Notes: generated from the letters alone by a model not told the origin. Positions 44,619 to 53,060 are shown, numbered from the stretch's first letter. The stretch: DNA of 64,000 nucleotides from an uncultured Clostridia bacterium (GCA_947598205.1 CANQFB010000002.1:1-64000), one strand, 5' to 3'. Made by a program: numbers and translations.

Positions 44619-45152
44619 TTGCGCATCATTGCAGGAAAACACCGCGGCAGAGTGCTCGCGGGATTTCAGGGGGAGGACATCCGCCCCACCTCCGACCGTG
44701 TGAAGGAATCGCTCTTCCAGATCTTATCGCCCCGTCTGCAGGGGGCGAGGGTGCTCGATCTCTTTACGGGAAGCGGCGCATTGGGCCTCGAAGCCCTCTC
44801 CCGCGGGGCGCGCTATGTCGTCTTCAACGACGTCTCCCGCGAGAGCATCGCCTTGGCCAAGAAAAATCTCGCCGCCCTCAAAGAGGAGGGGGAGATCCAT
44901 TGCCGCGACTATGCCGACTGCCTGATGACGGTATCGGGCAAGTTCGATCTCATCTTTTCCGATCCCCCCTATAGGGAGAACTATACCCAAAAGATCTTGC
45001 AGATCGTATCGGAGCGCGACCTTCTCACGGAAGGGGGGCTCGTCGTCTCGGAGAGCGAGCGGGAGGAGACAGCTCCCGCTGGCTGGATCAGGGCCGACCT
45101 GCGCAGTTACGGCAGGACGAAGATCGCCATGTTCCAAAGGAGCAGACCATGA
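44619..45152 (+). CDS. rsmD: 16S rRNA (guanine-966-N2)-methyltransferase RsmD
   Basis: 177 residues from TTG 44619 (AGGAG upstream). RIIAGKHRGRVL, RPTSDRVKESLFQIL, LDLFTGSGALGLEALSRGA and IFSDPPYREN (DPPY) are typical. The next start overlaps (ATGA). rsmD-coaD order matches ylbH-ylbI of Bacillus. Confidence 0.95.
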   Translation: MRIIAGKHRGRVLAGFQGEDIRPTSDRVKESLFQILSPRLQGARVLDLFTGSGALGLEALSRGARYVVFNDVSRESIALAKKNLAALKEEGEIHCRDYADCLMTVSGKFDLIFSDPPYRENYTQKILQIVSERDLLTEGGLVVSESEREETAPAGWIRADLRSYGRTKIAMFQRSRP

Positions 45153-45622
45153 AGAAATGTATCTTTGCGGGCACGTTCGACCCGTTCACCCGCGGCCATG
45201 AGGACACCGTGAAAAAGTGCCTCGCCCTCTTCGACGAGGTGGTCGTCGCCGTGGCGGAGAACAAGAACAAGCATTGCCTCTTTACGGCAGAGGAACGGGC
45301 GGAGATGGTCCGCGCCGTCTATCAGGGGGAATCCCGCGTGAGGGTGTGCGTCTGGGAGGGGGTCATCGTCGATCTTCTCAAGCGGGAGGATACGCCCTTC
45401 TATGTGCGCGGGATCAGGAATACCGTAGATCTCGAATACGAGACGGACGATTTTTACGCGAGCCGCGATCTCGACGGGAATTTCGTCGAACTCTTTATCC
45501 CTGCCGAGCAAAGCCTGCGCCACATCAGTTCCACCCTCGTCAAGAATGCCCTCTCCTTCGGCACGCCCTTTGAGGACTATGTGCCCGAAGCCGTCTATCG
45601 GGCGATCGTCAACAGGAAATAA
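45149..45622 (+). CDS. coaD: Phosphopantetheine adenylyltransferase
   Basis: 157 residues. CIFAGTFDPFTRGHEDTVKK (T/HxGH-type nucleotide site), VAENKNKHCLFTAEERAEMV, FYVRGIRNTVDLEYE and RHISSTLVK (ISSTxxR/K). Makes dephospho-CoA in CoA synthesis. Confidence 0.96.
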   Translation: MKKCIFAGTFDPFTRGHEDTVKKCLALFDEVVVAVAENKNKHCLFTAEERAEMVRAVYQGESRVRVCVWEGVIVDLLKREDTPFYVRGIRNTVDLEYETDDFYASRDLDGNFVELFIPAEQSLRHISSTLVKNALSFGTPFEDYVPEAVYRAIVNRK

Positions 45623-45623
45623 T

Positions 45624-46646
45624 ATGTTTACAAGGCAAGTACGCATTCCGCCCGCGGAAGAGATCGTAGGAGAACTCCCTTTGGGCGAAGATCTTCGCGC
45701 CGTCCTTTGCGGGCGGGACAAGCTCATCAAGGATGTCTTGGCGGGAAGATCGAAAAAATTCCTCCTCATCGTAGGCCCGTGCTCCGCGCACGAGCCTTCG
45801 GCCGTCTTGGAATATGTCCGCCGCCTCGGAAGATTGCAGGAAGAGACGGGCGAAAAGCTCGTCCTCATTCCCCGCATCTACACCGATAAGCCCCGCTCCA
45901 AGGGGGTGGGCTATAAGGGCATGTTCTCCCAGCCCGATCCGGAGGAGGGAGAAGATATTCTGCGCGGCATCAGGGCGAGCCGTTCCCTCCACCTCAACGC
46001 CATTGCGGAGAGCGGGCTCTCCGCGGCCGACGAGATGCTCTATCCCGAGAGCATCGCCTATCTTCAGGACGTCCTCGGTTATGTCGCGGTGGGGGCGCGT
46101 TCGAGCGAGAACCAGCTCCACCGCATGGTCGCAAGCGGGCTCTCGTTGCCCGTCGGCTTCAAAAATCCCACGGGCGGGTCGGTCGAGGCCATGCTCAATT
46201 CCGTATATGCGGCAAGATGCGGGCAGACCTTTCTCCTCGGCGGATGGCAGGTCAGAACGGAGGGCAACCCCTTTGCCCACGCCATCCTGCGCGGCAGGGT
46301 AGACGAAGAGGGACGCGACGTCCCCAACTATTTTCCCGCCAATATCGAGCGGGCGGCCGAAATCTTCCAAAGGATGGGAAGCGGCGTTCGCGCCCTCATC
46401 GTGGATACCAACCATTCCAATTCCGGCAAGCAGTTCAAGCGGCAGATCGGGATCGCGGAGGAGGTCATGCGCGCTCGCGGCGGGAGCGGGGTGTGCAGGG
46501 AGCTCGTGAAGGGGCTCATGATCGAGAGCTTTCTCGAGGAGGGGCGGCAGGACCGCGCGGAGATCTTCGGGAAGTCGATCACCGACGCCTGCCTCGGCTG
46601 GGAAGATACCGAGCGGCTCATCCTCGGGATCGCCGAAAAGGTCTAA
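45624..46646 (+). CDS. aroF: 3-deoxy-7-phosphoheptulonate (DAHP) synthase, AroG/F/H type
   Basis: 340 residues from the ATG at 45624 (AGGAAA upstream). LLIVGPCSAHEPSAVLEY, RIYTDKPRSKGVGYKG, SENQLHRMVASGLSLPVGFK, GVRALIVDTNHSNSGKQFKR and the closing GKSITDACLGWEDTERLI match the class I-alpha enzyme that makes DAHP from PEP and erythrose 4-phosphate. This is the first shikimate step; the rest of the pathway genes lie 12 kb to the left. Feedback control is typical of the class. It sits between coaD and ylbJ, where Bacillus has no such gene. Confidence 0.95.
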   Translation: MFTRQVRIPPAEEIVGELPLGEDLRAVLCGRDKLIKDVLAGRSKKFLLIVGPCSAHEPSAVLEYVRRLGRLQEETGEKLVLIPRIYTDKPRSKGVGYKGMFSQPDPEEGEDILRGIRASRSLHLNAIAESGLSAADEMLYPESIAYLQDVLGYVAVGARSSENQLHRMVASGLSLPVGFKNPTGGSVEAMLNSVYAARCGQTFLLGGWQVRTEGNPFAHAILRGRVDEEGRDVPNYFPANIERAAEIFQRMGSGVRALIVDTNHSNSGKQFKRQIGIAEEVMRARGGSGVCRELVKGLMIESFLEEGRQDRAEIFGKSITDACLGWEDTERLILGIAEKV

Positions 46647-47575
46647 AAGAGGGCGAGCGAGAGGAGAAAACAGATCCCCGCCGAAAGCAGTCCCTGTAAA
46701 AATTTTACGAGGGCGAAGGGGAGCATCTTCACTCCCGCGCGCCTGAGAAAGGCCCCCTCCTGCACGAGGACGCACAGCCCCCCGAATGTCACGAAAAAAC
46801 AGCATGCAGCCATTGCGGCGGGGGAGGCGTAGGGGGCGCACAGGGCGCATCCCGTCGTCATCTCGAGCAGTCCGCAAAGTAGAGTCGTCACGGGCGTCGG
46901 GAGCGAAAGCAGGGCACCCATGTCCGCGATCATCTGCCCAAAAGCGTAAAAAAGGGCGATCGCCGCCCCCACGCAGAGGACGGAGAGTGCGGAATTTAGC
47001 AGAAGGTCCGAAAGGTCGGTCTTCTTCGCGCTTTGCAAGGGGGGAGGGCTCGGCGCGGGCTTTGCGCGGATGCGCATCAAAAGGCACACGAGAATGATCC
47101 CCGCAAGATGGGAAAAATAGAGGATATATCCGCAAGACGGGCTTTGCATCATGCCGCACCCCACCGCCCCGACGAGGAAGGCGGGGCCCGAAGTCGTCGC
47201 AAGCGAGGCGACGCGGAACACCTCCTCCCGCCCGAGCCTTCCTCCCGCCGCGAGATCGGCGACCGTTCTCGCCCCCACGGGATAGCCCGAGAGCGCGGAA
47301 AGGAGCGCGGCGCACCCGCCCTCCCCCGAGACGGCGAAGAGTTTCCCCATCGCAGGCGAGAGGAAGCGCGCCGTCTTGCGATAGATCCCGAGGTTGGAAA
47401 ACAGGGCGGTCAGGAAGAGAAAGGGGAGCGTCGCGGGGAGCACGCTCGCCGCCCAGAGCGAGATCCCGTCGAAGACCGCCTTGCTGTAGCGGGCGGGGAA
47501 GATGAGAAAGAGCGCAAGGCTCGTTACGATCGCGAGGGAGAAGAGGGCGGATCCCGCCCGTTTTGCGAGCTTCAT
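46643..47575 (-). CDS. ylbJ: YlbJ-type sporulation membrane protein
   Basis: 310 residues from ATG 47575, without a ribosome site. About eight membrane helices and nucleoside-recognition (Gate) motifs: ISLWAASVLPATLPFLFLTA, LSALSGYPVGARTVADLAA, ASLATTSGPAFLVGAVGCGM. YlbJ is made in the mother cell under sigma-E in Bacillus and is needed for heat-resistant spores. The sequence carries a matching sigma-E-like promoter 6 bases before the ATG. The gene is divergent from the patatin gene and convergent with aroF (4-base overlap of ends). Confidence 0.88.
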   Translation of the reverse strand: MKLAKRAGSALFSLAIVTSLALFLIFPARYSKAVFDGISLWAASVLPATLPFLFLTALFSNLGIYRKTARFLSPAMGKLFAVSGEGGCAALLSALSGYPVGARTVADLAAGGRLGREEVFRVASLATTSGPAFLVGAVGCGMMQSPSCGYILYFSHLAGIILVCLLMRIRAKPAPSPPPLQSAKKTDLSDLLLNSALSVLCVGAAIALFYAFGQMIADMGALLSLPTPVTTLLCGLLEMTTGCALCAPYASPAAMAACCFFVTFGGLCVLVQEGAFLRRAGVKMLPFALVKFLQGLLSAGICFLLSLALF

Positions 47576-47581
47576 ATTCAA

Positions 47582-47611
47582 ACGGTATGCGGAAAAGAGG
47601 TGGAATATGAG
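47582..47611 (-). promoter_or_regulatory. Sigma-E-like promoter of ylbJ, leaderless
   Basis: On the minus strand CTCATATT (47611-47604), 14-base spacer, CATACCGT (47589-47582). Sigma-E consensus is near GTCATATT / CATACANT. Six bases separate it from the ATG at 47575. The -35 box covers the start codon of the divergent patatin gene. Confidence 0.6.
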
Positions 47612-48398
47612 AAAGAAACTCGGCTTTGCGCTGGGCGCGGGGGGCTCCCGCGGCGTGGCGCATATCGGCTTTTTGCAGGCGATGGAGGAACACGGCATCC
47701 GCCCCGATTTTATCGCGGGCAGTTCCATGGGCGCGGTCGTCGGCGGCGTCTATGCGGCGGGCGTCACGCCCGAACGGATGCACGCGCTCGTCAAGGATCT
47801 CAAGCTCCGCAATATCGCCTCCCTGAATCCCGTCCCGATCAGAAAAAACGGCCTCATGAAGATGAAGCGCGCGAAGAAGCTCCTCGCATCCGTCATCGGG
47901 GAAAAGACGTTCGGCGACCTTGAGATCGCATTTTCCTGCGTGGCGACAGACCTCTTGCAGGGGAAGAGCGTCGTCCTTTCGGAGGGGAACGTCATCGACG
48001 CGATGCTCGCCTCGAGCGCCATTCCGGGCATCTTCGCCCCCGCGAAGATCGGCGAATATGAGATGCTCTCCGACGGCGGCATTCTCGACCGCGTTCCCGC
48101 CGATGCGGTCAAGCGGATGGGGGCGGACGTCGTCGTCGCAGTCGACGTCCTCGGAAGTCTCATGGAGAAGAAGCCCACGGGCAAGCTCATCAACACCTTC
48201 CTCCGCTATATCGACGTGATGGATTCCCGCCTCACCCTCCTCGAGCGGGAGAGAAGGGAGTCGATCGACCTCTGGCTCGAGCCCGAACTCGGCGGCATGG
48301 ACCAATACAAGCTCAAGCAGACGGAGTTCGCCTACAAGCAGGGCTATGCGCTCGGAAACGCGCACGCCGCGGCGATCAGAAGGCTTTTAGAGCATTGA
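47607..48398 (+). CDS. Patatin-like phospholipase (YlbK-like)
   Basis: 263 residues, GAGGTGG upstream. LGFALGAGGSRGVAHIGFLQ, AGSSMGAVVGGVYAAGV (GxSxG) and SDGGILDRVPADAV (DG of the dyad). It sits beside ylbJ, as ylbK does in Bacillus, although here ylbJ is inverted. Paralogue of the protein at 31039. A terminator follows. Confidence 0.88.
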   Translation: MRKKLGFALGAGGSRGVAHIGFLQAMEEHGIRPDFIAGSSMGAVVGGVYAAGVTPERMHALVKDLKLRNIASLNPVPIRKNGLMKMKRAKKLLASVIGEKTFGDLEIAFSCVATDLLQGKSVVLSEGNVIDAMLASSAIPGIFAPAKIGEYEMLSDGGILDRVPADAVKRMGADVVVAVDVLGSLMEKKPTGKLINTFLRYIDVMDSRLTLLERERRESIDLWLEPELGGMDQYKLKQTEFAYKQGYALGNAHAAAIRRLLEH

Positions 48399-48427
48399 AA
48401 CGTGTAGGGCAAAATCAAAGAAATTTC

Positions 48428-48456
48428 GGCATTTCTCGACGGGAAATGCCTTTTTT
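48428..48456 (+). terminator. Rho-independent terminator after the YlbK-like gene
   Basis: GGCATTTC-TCGACGG-GAAATGCC followed by TTTTTT. Confidence 0.85.
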
Positions 48457-48473
48457 CTTGCCCCGAAAGCCTT

Positions 48474-48479
48474 TATAAT
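48474..48479 (+). promoter_or_regulatory. -10 box of the spoIIGA-sigE operon
   Basis: TATAAT 20 bases before the ATG; no good -35 at 16-18 bases. In Bacillus this promoter depends on Spo0A, and a weak -35 would fit, but no clear 0A box is visible. Confidence 0.45.
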
Positions 48480-48498
48480 GCCCCTTACGGAGCGGGAA

Positions 48499-49296
48499 AT
48501 GGTCGTCTATTTTGAGTATGCTTTTCTCGAAAATTTCATGATCGACGGGGCGCTTTTATATCTTGCTCTCAAATGCGCGAGGCTGAAGGCCAAATGGTAC
48601 CGTCTCCTCCCTGCGGCGGCTTTGGGCGCGGCGGAGGCCGTCCTTCTGCCCCTCGTCATCCTTCCCGTATGGGCGCTGTATATCGTGAAGATCCTCGGCG
48701 GGCTTCTCCTTCCCATCGTCGCGGCGAGCGGGAAGAAGTTCAAACCCTACCTCGTCACCGCGGCCGTCTTCTTCCTCCTCACGTTCTCCCTCGGCGGCAT
48801 TCTCACGGCCGTGTATTCCTTCTTCCGTCTCTCCTATGCGGAGGGCGGCGGGTATCTCATCGGGCAAGCCCCCGCGGGCCTCGTGCTCGGCGGCGCGCTC
48901 GTCTTCTCCATCGCCGCATTCGTGTTCATAAAACACTTCTACCGCCTCAAAAAATTGAGGCAAAACCTTCTCCCGTGCACGCTCACGGCGGGCGGGCGCG
49001 ACTTCCATTGGCAAGGTCTCATCGACAGCGGGAACATGCTCACCTTCCGCGGGAAGCCCGTCTGCGTCGTCTCGGCGGCGGCCATCTTCGCCCTCTTCGG
49101 CCGCGAGATCAAGGAGGAGGGCAGAATGACGGTATCGACGGTCAACGGCGCCAAAGACCGCCCCGTCTTCGCGTGCGACCGCATGCAGATCTCGGCGGGG
49201 AAGAGAACGTTATACAGAGAGGGCGTCTACCTCACTGTCGGCGAAGTCGGCAAGCAATATCAGCTCATCTTGAGCACGGCGCTCATGGAGGCATAG
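48499..49296 (+). CDS. spoIIGA: Sigma-E processing peptidase SpoIIGA
   Basis: 265 residues from the ATG at 48499 (GGAGCGGG upstream). Five N-terminal membrane helices (about 8-150) starting [20 protein letters not shown], then an aspartic-protease domain with [10 protein letters not shown] (Asp176). As a dimer it removes the pro-sequence of sigma-E when signalled by SpoIIR. Followed one base later by sigE. Confidence 0.93.
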   Translation: MVVYFEYAFLENFMIDGALLYLALKCARLKAKWYRLLPAAALGAAEAVLLPLVILPVWALYIVKILGGLLLPIVAASGKKFKPYLVTAAVFFLLTFSLGGILTAVYSFFRLSYAEGGGYLIGQAPAGLVLGGALVFSIAAFVFIKHFYRLKKLRQNLLPCTLTAGGRDFHWQGLIDSGNMLTFRGKPVCVVSAAAIFALFGREIKEEGRMTVSTVNGAKDRPVFACDRMQISAGKRTLYREGVYLTVGEVGKQYQLILSTALMEA

Positions 49297-49297
49297 C

Positions 49298-50008
49298 GTG
49301 AAGATCTTTTCCAAACTGCTCGCATATCTTCTCTCCCGTAAGGGGAGCGAAAACGTCGTCCACTACCTTTGCGGCAACGAGGCCCTGCCCCTTCCGCTCT
49401 CCCAAGAGGAGGAGGCGGAGATGCTCGGCAAGCTGGAGAAGGGGGAGGATGCCGAACAGATCAAGGCGAAGCTCATCGAGCACAATCTGCGCCTCGTCGT
49501 GTATATCTCTCGAAAATTCGAGAATACGGGCGTCGATCCCGACGATCTCATCTCCATCGGCACCATCGGGCTCATCAAGGCCATCGGCTCCTTCCGCGCC
49601 GATAAAAATATCAAGCTCGCAACCTACGCCTCGCGATGCATCGAGAACGAGATTTTGATGTATCTCCGCCGTACGGCGCGCCTCAAGAGCGAGATCTCTT
49701 TCGACGAACCCATCAACTCCGACTTCGAGGGAAACGAACTCCTCCTCTCCGACATCCTCGGCACCGACAGCGAGACGGTGTACGGCGGCGTCGAATCGGG
49801 GGTGGAGAAGGAGCTCCTGCGCGACGCATTGAAGCGCCTTCCCGACCGCGAACGCAAGATCATGTATATGCGCTTCGGGTTGGGCGGCGGCGAGGAGATG
49901 ACGCAAAAAGACGTCGCCGACGCCTTGGGCATCTCCCAAAGCTACATATCCCGCCTCGAAAAGAAGATCATCGAGCGGCTGAAAAAGGAGATTTCCAAAC
50001 TCGTTTAA
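49298..50008 (+). CDS. sigE: Sporulation sigma factor SigE
   Basis: 236 residues from GTG 49298 (GGAGG upstream). Hydrophobic/basic pro-sequence ([20 protein letters not shown]), region 2 ([20 protein letters not shown], then [20 protein letters not shown]) and region 4 ([20 protein letters not shown]). Mother-cell sigma factor, expected to recognise the ylbJ and ymxH promoters described here. Confidence 0.95.
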   Translation: MKIFSKLLAYLLSRKGSENVVHYLCGNEALPLPLSQEEEAEMLGKLEKGEDAEQIKAKLIEHNLRLVVYISRKFENTGVDPDDLISIGTIGLIKAIGSFRADKNIKLATYASRCIENEILMYLRRTARLKSEISFDEPINSDFEGNELLLSDILGTDSETVYGGVESGVEKELLRDALKRLPDRERKIMYMRFGLGGGEEMTQKDVADALGISQSYISRLEKKIIERLKKEISKLV

Positions 50009-50015
50009 CGCCCTT

Positions 50016-50043
50016 GCATAACTTTTCGCAAGTTGCAAATACT
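50016..50043 (+). promoter_or_regulatory. Sigma-F/G-like promoter of sigG
   Basis: GCATA (50016-50020), 14-base spacer, GCAAATACT (50035-50043). Sigma-F consensus is near GYATA-N15-GGNNANANT; one base departs (G to C). Sits 43 bases before sigG, whose transcription in Bacillus depends on sigma-F. Confidence 0.5.
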
Positions 50044-50086
50044 TCCGTCCAAAGGTACATAGAGGAAGCTCTATCGGAGGTGAAGT

Positions 50087-50857
50087 ATGCAGAGCAGGGT
50101 GTTGATTTGCGGCGTGGATACGTCGGGCCTTCCCAAACTTTCGGCGAAGGAGAACGAGGAACTGATGGTCCGCCTCAAGGCGGGCGATAAGGCCGCCCGC
50201 GAAAAGTTCATCGTGGGCAACATGCGCCTCGTCCTCTCCCTTGTAAAGCGTTTCTGGGCGAAGAATGCGGGCGCGGACGACGTATTTCAGGCGGGTTGCG
50301 TGGGGCTCATAAAGGCCATCGAGAACTTCGATCTCTCCTTCAACGTGAAGTTTTCCACCTACGCCGTCCCCATGATCATGGGAGAGATGAAGCGATACCT
50401 CCGCGACGGAAACAGCCTGCGTGTCTCCCGCTCCATCCGCGATACCGCCTACAGGATCCTGAAGGTGCGGGAGCAGATCGAGGAGCGCGACGAGGAGGCG
50501 ACCATCGAAAAGATCGCAAAGGAGATGGAGGTGCAGGAGCGGGAAGTGGTCTATTGCCTCGACGCCATCTCCGATCCCGTCTCCATCTATGAGCCCGTCT
50601 ACAACAAGTCGGGGGATACCCTCCAGCTATTGGACCAGCTCTGCGACGAGACGCAGAGCGACGAGGTGTGGACGGAGCGCGTGGCCCTGCGCGATGCCAT
50701 CGCGCGGCTCACCGACCGCGAACAGAAGATCCTGCGCCTCCGCTACTTCGAGGGGAGGACGCAGACGGAGATCTCTGCGGAGGTGGGCATCTCGCAGGCG
50801 CAGGTCTCCCGCCTCGAGAAGAACGCTCTCGTGAGCCTCAAGCGGGAAATTTCTTGA
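50087..50857 (+). CDS. sigG: Sporulation sigma factor SigG
   Basis: 256 residues, GGAGG upstream. N-terminal VLICGVDTSGLPKLSAKENE, typical of SigG, region 2 (VGNMRLVLSLVKRFWAKNAG, then NVKFSTYAVPMIMGEMKRYL), region 3 and region 4 (RTQTEISAEVGISQAQVSRL). Late forespore sigma factor. The spoIIGA-sigE-sigG order is the standard one. Confidence 0.95.
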   Translation: MQSRVLICGVDTSGLPKLSAKENEELMVRLKAGDKAAREKFIVGNMRLVLSLVKRFWAKNAGADDVFQAGCVGLIKAIENFDLSFNVKFSTYAVPMIMGEMKRYLRDGNSLRVSRSIRDTAYRILKVREQIEERDEEATIEKIAKEMEVQEREVVYCLDAISDPVSIYEPVYNKSGDTLQLLDQLCDETQSDEVWTERVALRDAIARLTDREQKILRLRYFEGRTQTEISAEVGISQAQVSRLEKNALVSLKREIS

Positions 50858-50862
50858 AAACC

Positions 50863-50892
50863 GTCACATTTCGCCCCCGTGCGGCATACAAT
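50863..50892 (+). promoter_or_regulatory. Sigma-E-like promoter of ymxH, leaderless
   Basis: GTCACATT (50863-50870), 14-base spacer, CATACAAT (50885-50892), a full match to the sigma-E -10 consensus. The GTG start at 50898 is 5 bases further on, about where transcription should begin. Same 14-base spacing as the ylbJ promoter. Confidence 0.65.
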
Positions 50893-50897
50893 GGGGT

Positions 50898-51245
50898 GTG
50901 GAAACGAGCTATGTCGAACTGAAAAAGAAGGAGACGGTCAATCTCCTCGACGGCAAACGCCTCGGGAAGATCACCGACGTCGTATTTACCTGGCCGGAGG
51001 GGAGGGTGCAGGGCATCGTCGTCCCCGGGACGAAGGGATTCCACTTCGGGAAGTCCGATCTCTTCATCGACCTTGCCTGCGTCAAGAAGATCGGCATCGA
51101 TGTGATCTTCGTCGAAATACGTTCGGCCCCCAAGCCCGAAAAAAAGAGGGGAAGGTGGGAAGACGCATCCCCGCCTCCGCCCCCGCCGCCACCTCCTCCT
51201 CCGCAATACCCGCGGGACAGAAGGGACTACGGCGAATATGAATGA
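50898..51245 (+). CDS. YlmC/YmxH-family PRC-barrel sporulation protein
   Basis: 115 residues from GTG 50898, no proper ribosome site. A PRC-barrel fold (residues 1-75: YVELKKKETVNLLDGKRLGK, then VQGIVVPGTKGFHFGKSDLF) and an unusual tail with 11 consecutive prolines before QYPRDRRDY. The family follows sigG in many spore formers. The function is unclear. The polyproline run should need EF-P. Confidence 0.85.
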   Translation: METSYVELKKKETVNLLDGKRLGKITDVVFTWPEGRVQGIVVPGTKGFHFGKSDLFIDLACVKKIGIDVIFVEIRSAPKPEKKRGRWEDASPPPPPPPPPPPQYPRDRRDYGEYE

Positions 51246-51251
51246 CATGCA

Positions 51252-51278
51252 AAAAACGGCGACAAAATCGCCGTTTTT
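51252..51278 (+). terminator. Rho-independent terminator after ymxH
   Basis: AAAAACGGCGA-CAAAA-TCGCCGTTTTT; symmetrical A/T tails allow use in both directions. Confidence 0.85.
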
Positions 51279-51286
51279 GCGTTTTC

Positions 51287-51306
51287 GCGAAGTACTATGC
51301 GTGACA
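51287..51306 (+). repeat. 20-base repeat, copy 2
   Basis: Identical to 37477-37496. Lies between the ymxH terminator and the 3' end of the DnaD-like gene. Confidence 0.8.
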
Positions 51307-51341
51307 TAATCGCTAAAATTTCAATAATTAAATAGATTTAC

Positions 51342-53060
51342 TCATTTTTTTGGATAGCAGTCGCACGCCCTTCCGTCGGGAAGGAAACCCGTATCCGAAC
51401 ACTTCTCGCAAACAAATTTCGGGGTGAAATCGCGCTCGGAGAGCTTGAGCCGCGCGAGGGCTTCGGCCCGTTTTTTTGCGGCCGCCTCCATGCGCGCCGT
51501 GATCTCGGGCAGGGTGGCGGGGGCGAAGAGTTCCGCCTTTGCGAGTTCGATCTCGCCCTTCTTGATCTCGGCCTCCGCCTCGCGGAACGCATCGTCGCGT
51601 TCGGCGATCGCCTGCGCCCGTTCCACATGCCGCATGGCGTTTTGTCTTCTCGCCGCATAGAACCGTTCGCGTTCGCTGCGCGCATCGGCGGCGACGGCCG
51701 CCTCCGAGCGGAGGGCGGGCTGTTCTCTCCTTTCGGGCGAGGCCTCCTTTTCAGGGATCTCGGAGGGGGTGAATGCCCCCTGCCGCTTCCATTCCGAGAG
51801 AAGTTTGTTCATGTAGGGAAGGGGGGATGCGGCGGCCGCGCTCCTTGTTGCCGCCTCGAGGATCATCTCGTCCGAGAAATTCCAACTGCGCCACACGGCC
51901 ACCATATCGAGGGCGGCCTTCGTCTTTTTGATGACGCCGCATATCGATTGGATGGAACCGAGAAGGCGGAGCTGTCTGTCGCGCGTCTGGCAGTATTCCT
52001 TCACGCCCGCCCCGTCGACGACGCCGCCGAGATACATCTCCTCGAGCAGGGCGTCCATCTCGGGGAAGCCGTACGAGAGGCGGAGGCAGAGCCCCGCGAC
52101 GAGGGAAAGGCTCTCCTCGTCGTAGCCCCGTTCCAGCCATTTTTCGGCGTATTCTTCGGCATACGGGCGGGGGTTTTGCACCTTGACGCCCAATTTGCGG
52201 GCCACTTTGAAGACGGCGGAGGAGAGCTCTTCCCTGCGCAAGAGATAGGCGCGCGCCTCCCGCTCCGTCTTCGCGTCCTTTTCGGCAAGTTCCGAAACGA
52301 GCCTGTCGAGCGATTCGAGCGAACCCTTTTTGAGCGTCTCCGCACAGGCGTAGACCGCCCCGAGTTCCATGCCCGCCTTCTCCCATTTTTCAAGGAATTC
52401 ATAGTCGCCATCCTGCGGCTTGCGATAGATGCCGAGGAGAGAGAAGATGCGGGAGAGCTCCTTTTCGTGCACATTGAAATCGGCGAGGTCGGCCTCGACC
52501 TGTTCGTATGTAAATTTATAGCTCTTCACGAGCTTTTCCGCCTTGTTCAGGATGTGGGAAGAGGAGAGGCGCGCCCCGTCCTTTTTTGCGCAATATTCCA
52601 CGACGAGGAGGAAAGCCCCGTGCTCCATGGGGTTGTTTTCGAGAAATTCAAGGATGCGCCTGTGTTCGTAGGGCTTGAGATCCTTGCCCGCCTTTTGCAG
52701 AAGTTTATAAAGTTCGCGGTTGAATTCGAGATACTTCTCGGGGCGGATGGGCTTGGGTTTTCCGACGGCCGCCGCTACGGGCAGATATTCGATGTAGAGG
52801 GGATCGCGCGAGAGCACCTGCACGAGCCCGCATTCCTCCCAGAACCCGAAGATGTCCACAAGTTTTTTGAGGGGGATGCGGAGCATCTTCGCGGCGTTTT
52901 CCGCATCGAAATCCTGCGCACGGTTGCAAAGATAGAGCCCGTAGAGATAGGCGCGGACGGCGTCGCCGCCCGCCTCGGGCAGGTACTTCGTGATGAACTC
53001 GTTTTCCACGCTCGTGAACGAGCGTTCGGCGTAATCCTTGGAAAAGGCGCAAAAAGACAT
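51342..53060 (-). CDS. DnaD-type replication protein fused to the N-terminal part of a DnaC-type helicase loader
   Basis: 572 residues from ATG 53060 (GGAGGG upstream). Residues about 10-100 resemble the DnaD N-terminal winged helix (ENEFITKYLPEAGGDAVRAY). Further on are two DnaD/DnaB-II-like helical blocks (RRILEFLENNPMEHGAFLLV; SLVAGLCLRLSYGFPEMDAL). The last 110 residues have the basic helical lead and zinc motif of a DnaC/IstB-type loader: CEKCSDTG and CDCYPKK (Cys551, 554, 566, 568). The protein then stops: the AAA ATPase part of the loader is missing, and no loader gene follows. In related genomes dnaD is followed by dnaC (from memory). So this looks like a fusion cut short. Confidence 0.75.
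   Translation of the reverse strand: MSFCAFSKDYAERSFTSVENEFITKYLPEAGGDAVRAYLYGLYLCNRAQDFDAENAAKMLRIPLKKLVDIFGFWEECGLVQVLSRDPLYIEYLPVAAAVGKPKPIRPEKYLEFNRELYKLLQKAGKDLKPYEHRRILEFLENNPMEHGAFLLVVEYCAKKDGARLSSSHILNKAEKLVKSYKFTYEQVEADLADFNVHEKELSRIFSLLGIYRKPQDGDYEFLEKWEKAGMELGAVYACAETLKKGSLESLDRLVSELAEKDAKTEREARAYLLRREELSSAVFKVARKLGVKVQNPRPYAEEYAEKWLERGYDEESLSLVAGLCLRLSYGFPEMDALLEEMYLGGVVDGAGVKEYCQTRDRQLRLLGSIQSICGVIKKTKAALDMVAVWRSWNFSDEMILEAATRSAAAASPLPYMNKLLSEWKRQGAFTPSEIPEKEASPERREQPALRSEAAVAADARSERERFYAARRQNAMRHVERAQAIAERDDAFREAEAEIKKGEIELAKAELFAPATLPEITARMEAAAKKRAEALARLKLSERDFTPKFVCEKCSDTGFLPDGRACDCYPKK

Noticed and set aside
45609..48365. 918-codon minus-strand frame across aroF, ylbJ and the ylbK-like gene
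   Set aside because: Overlaps three recognisable genes; produced by GC-rich third positions.
51287..51306. dif-type recombination site
   Set aside because: The 20-base repeat lacks the two 11-base arms and central spacer of XerCD sites and occurs at least twice.
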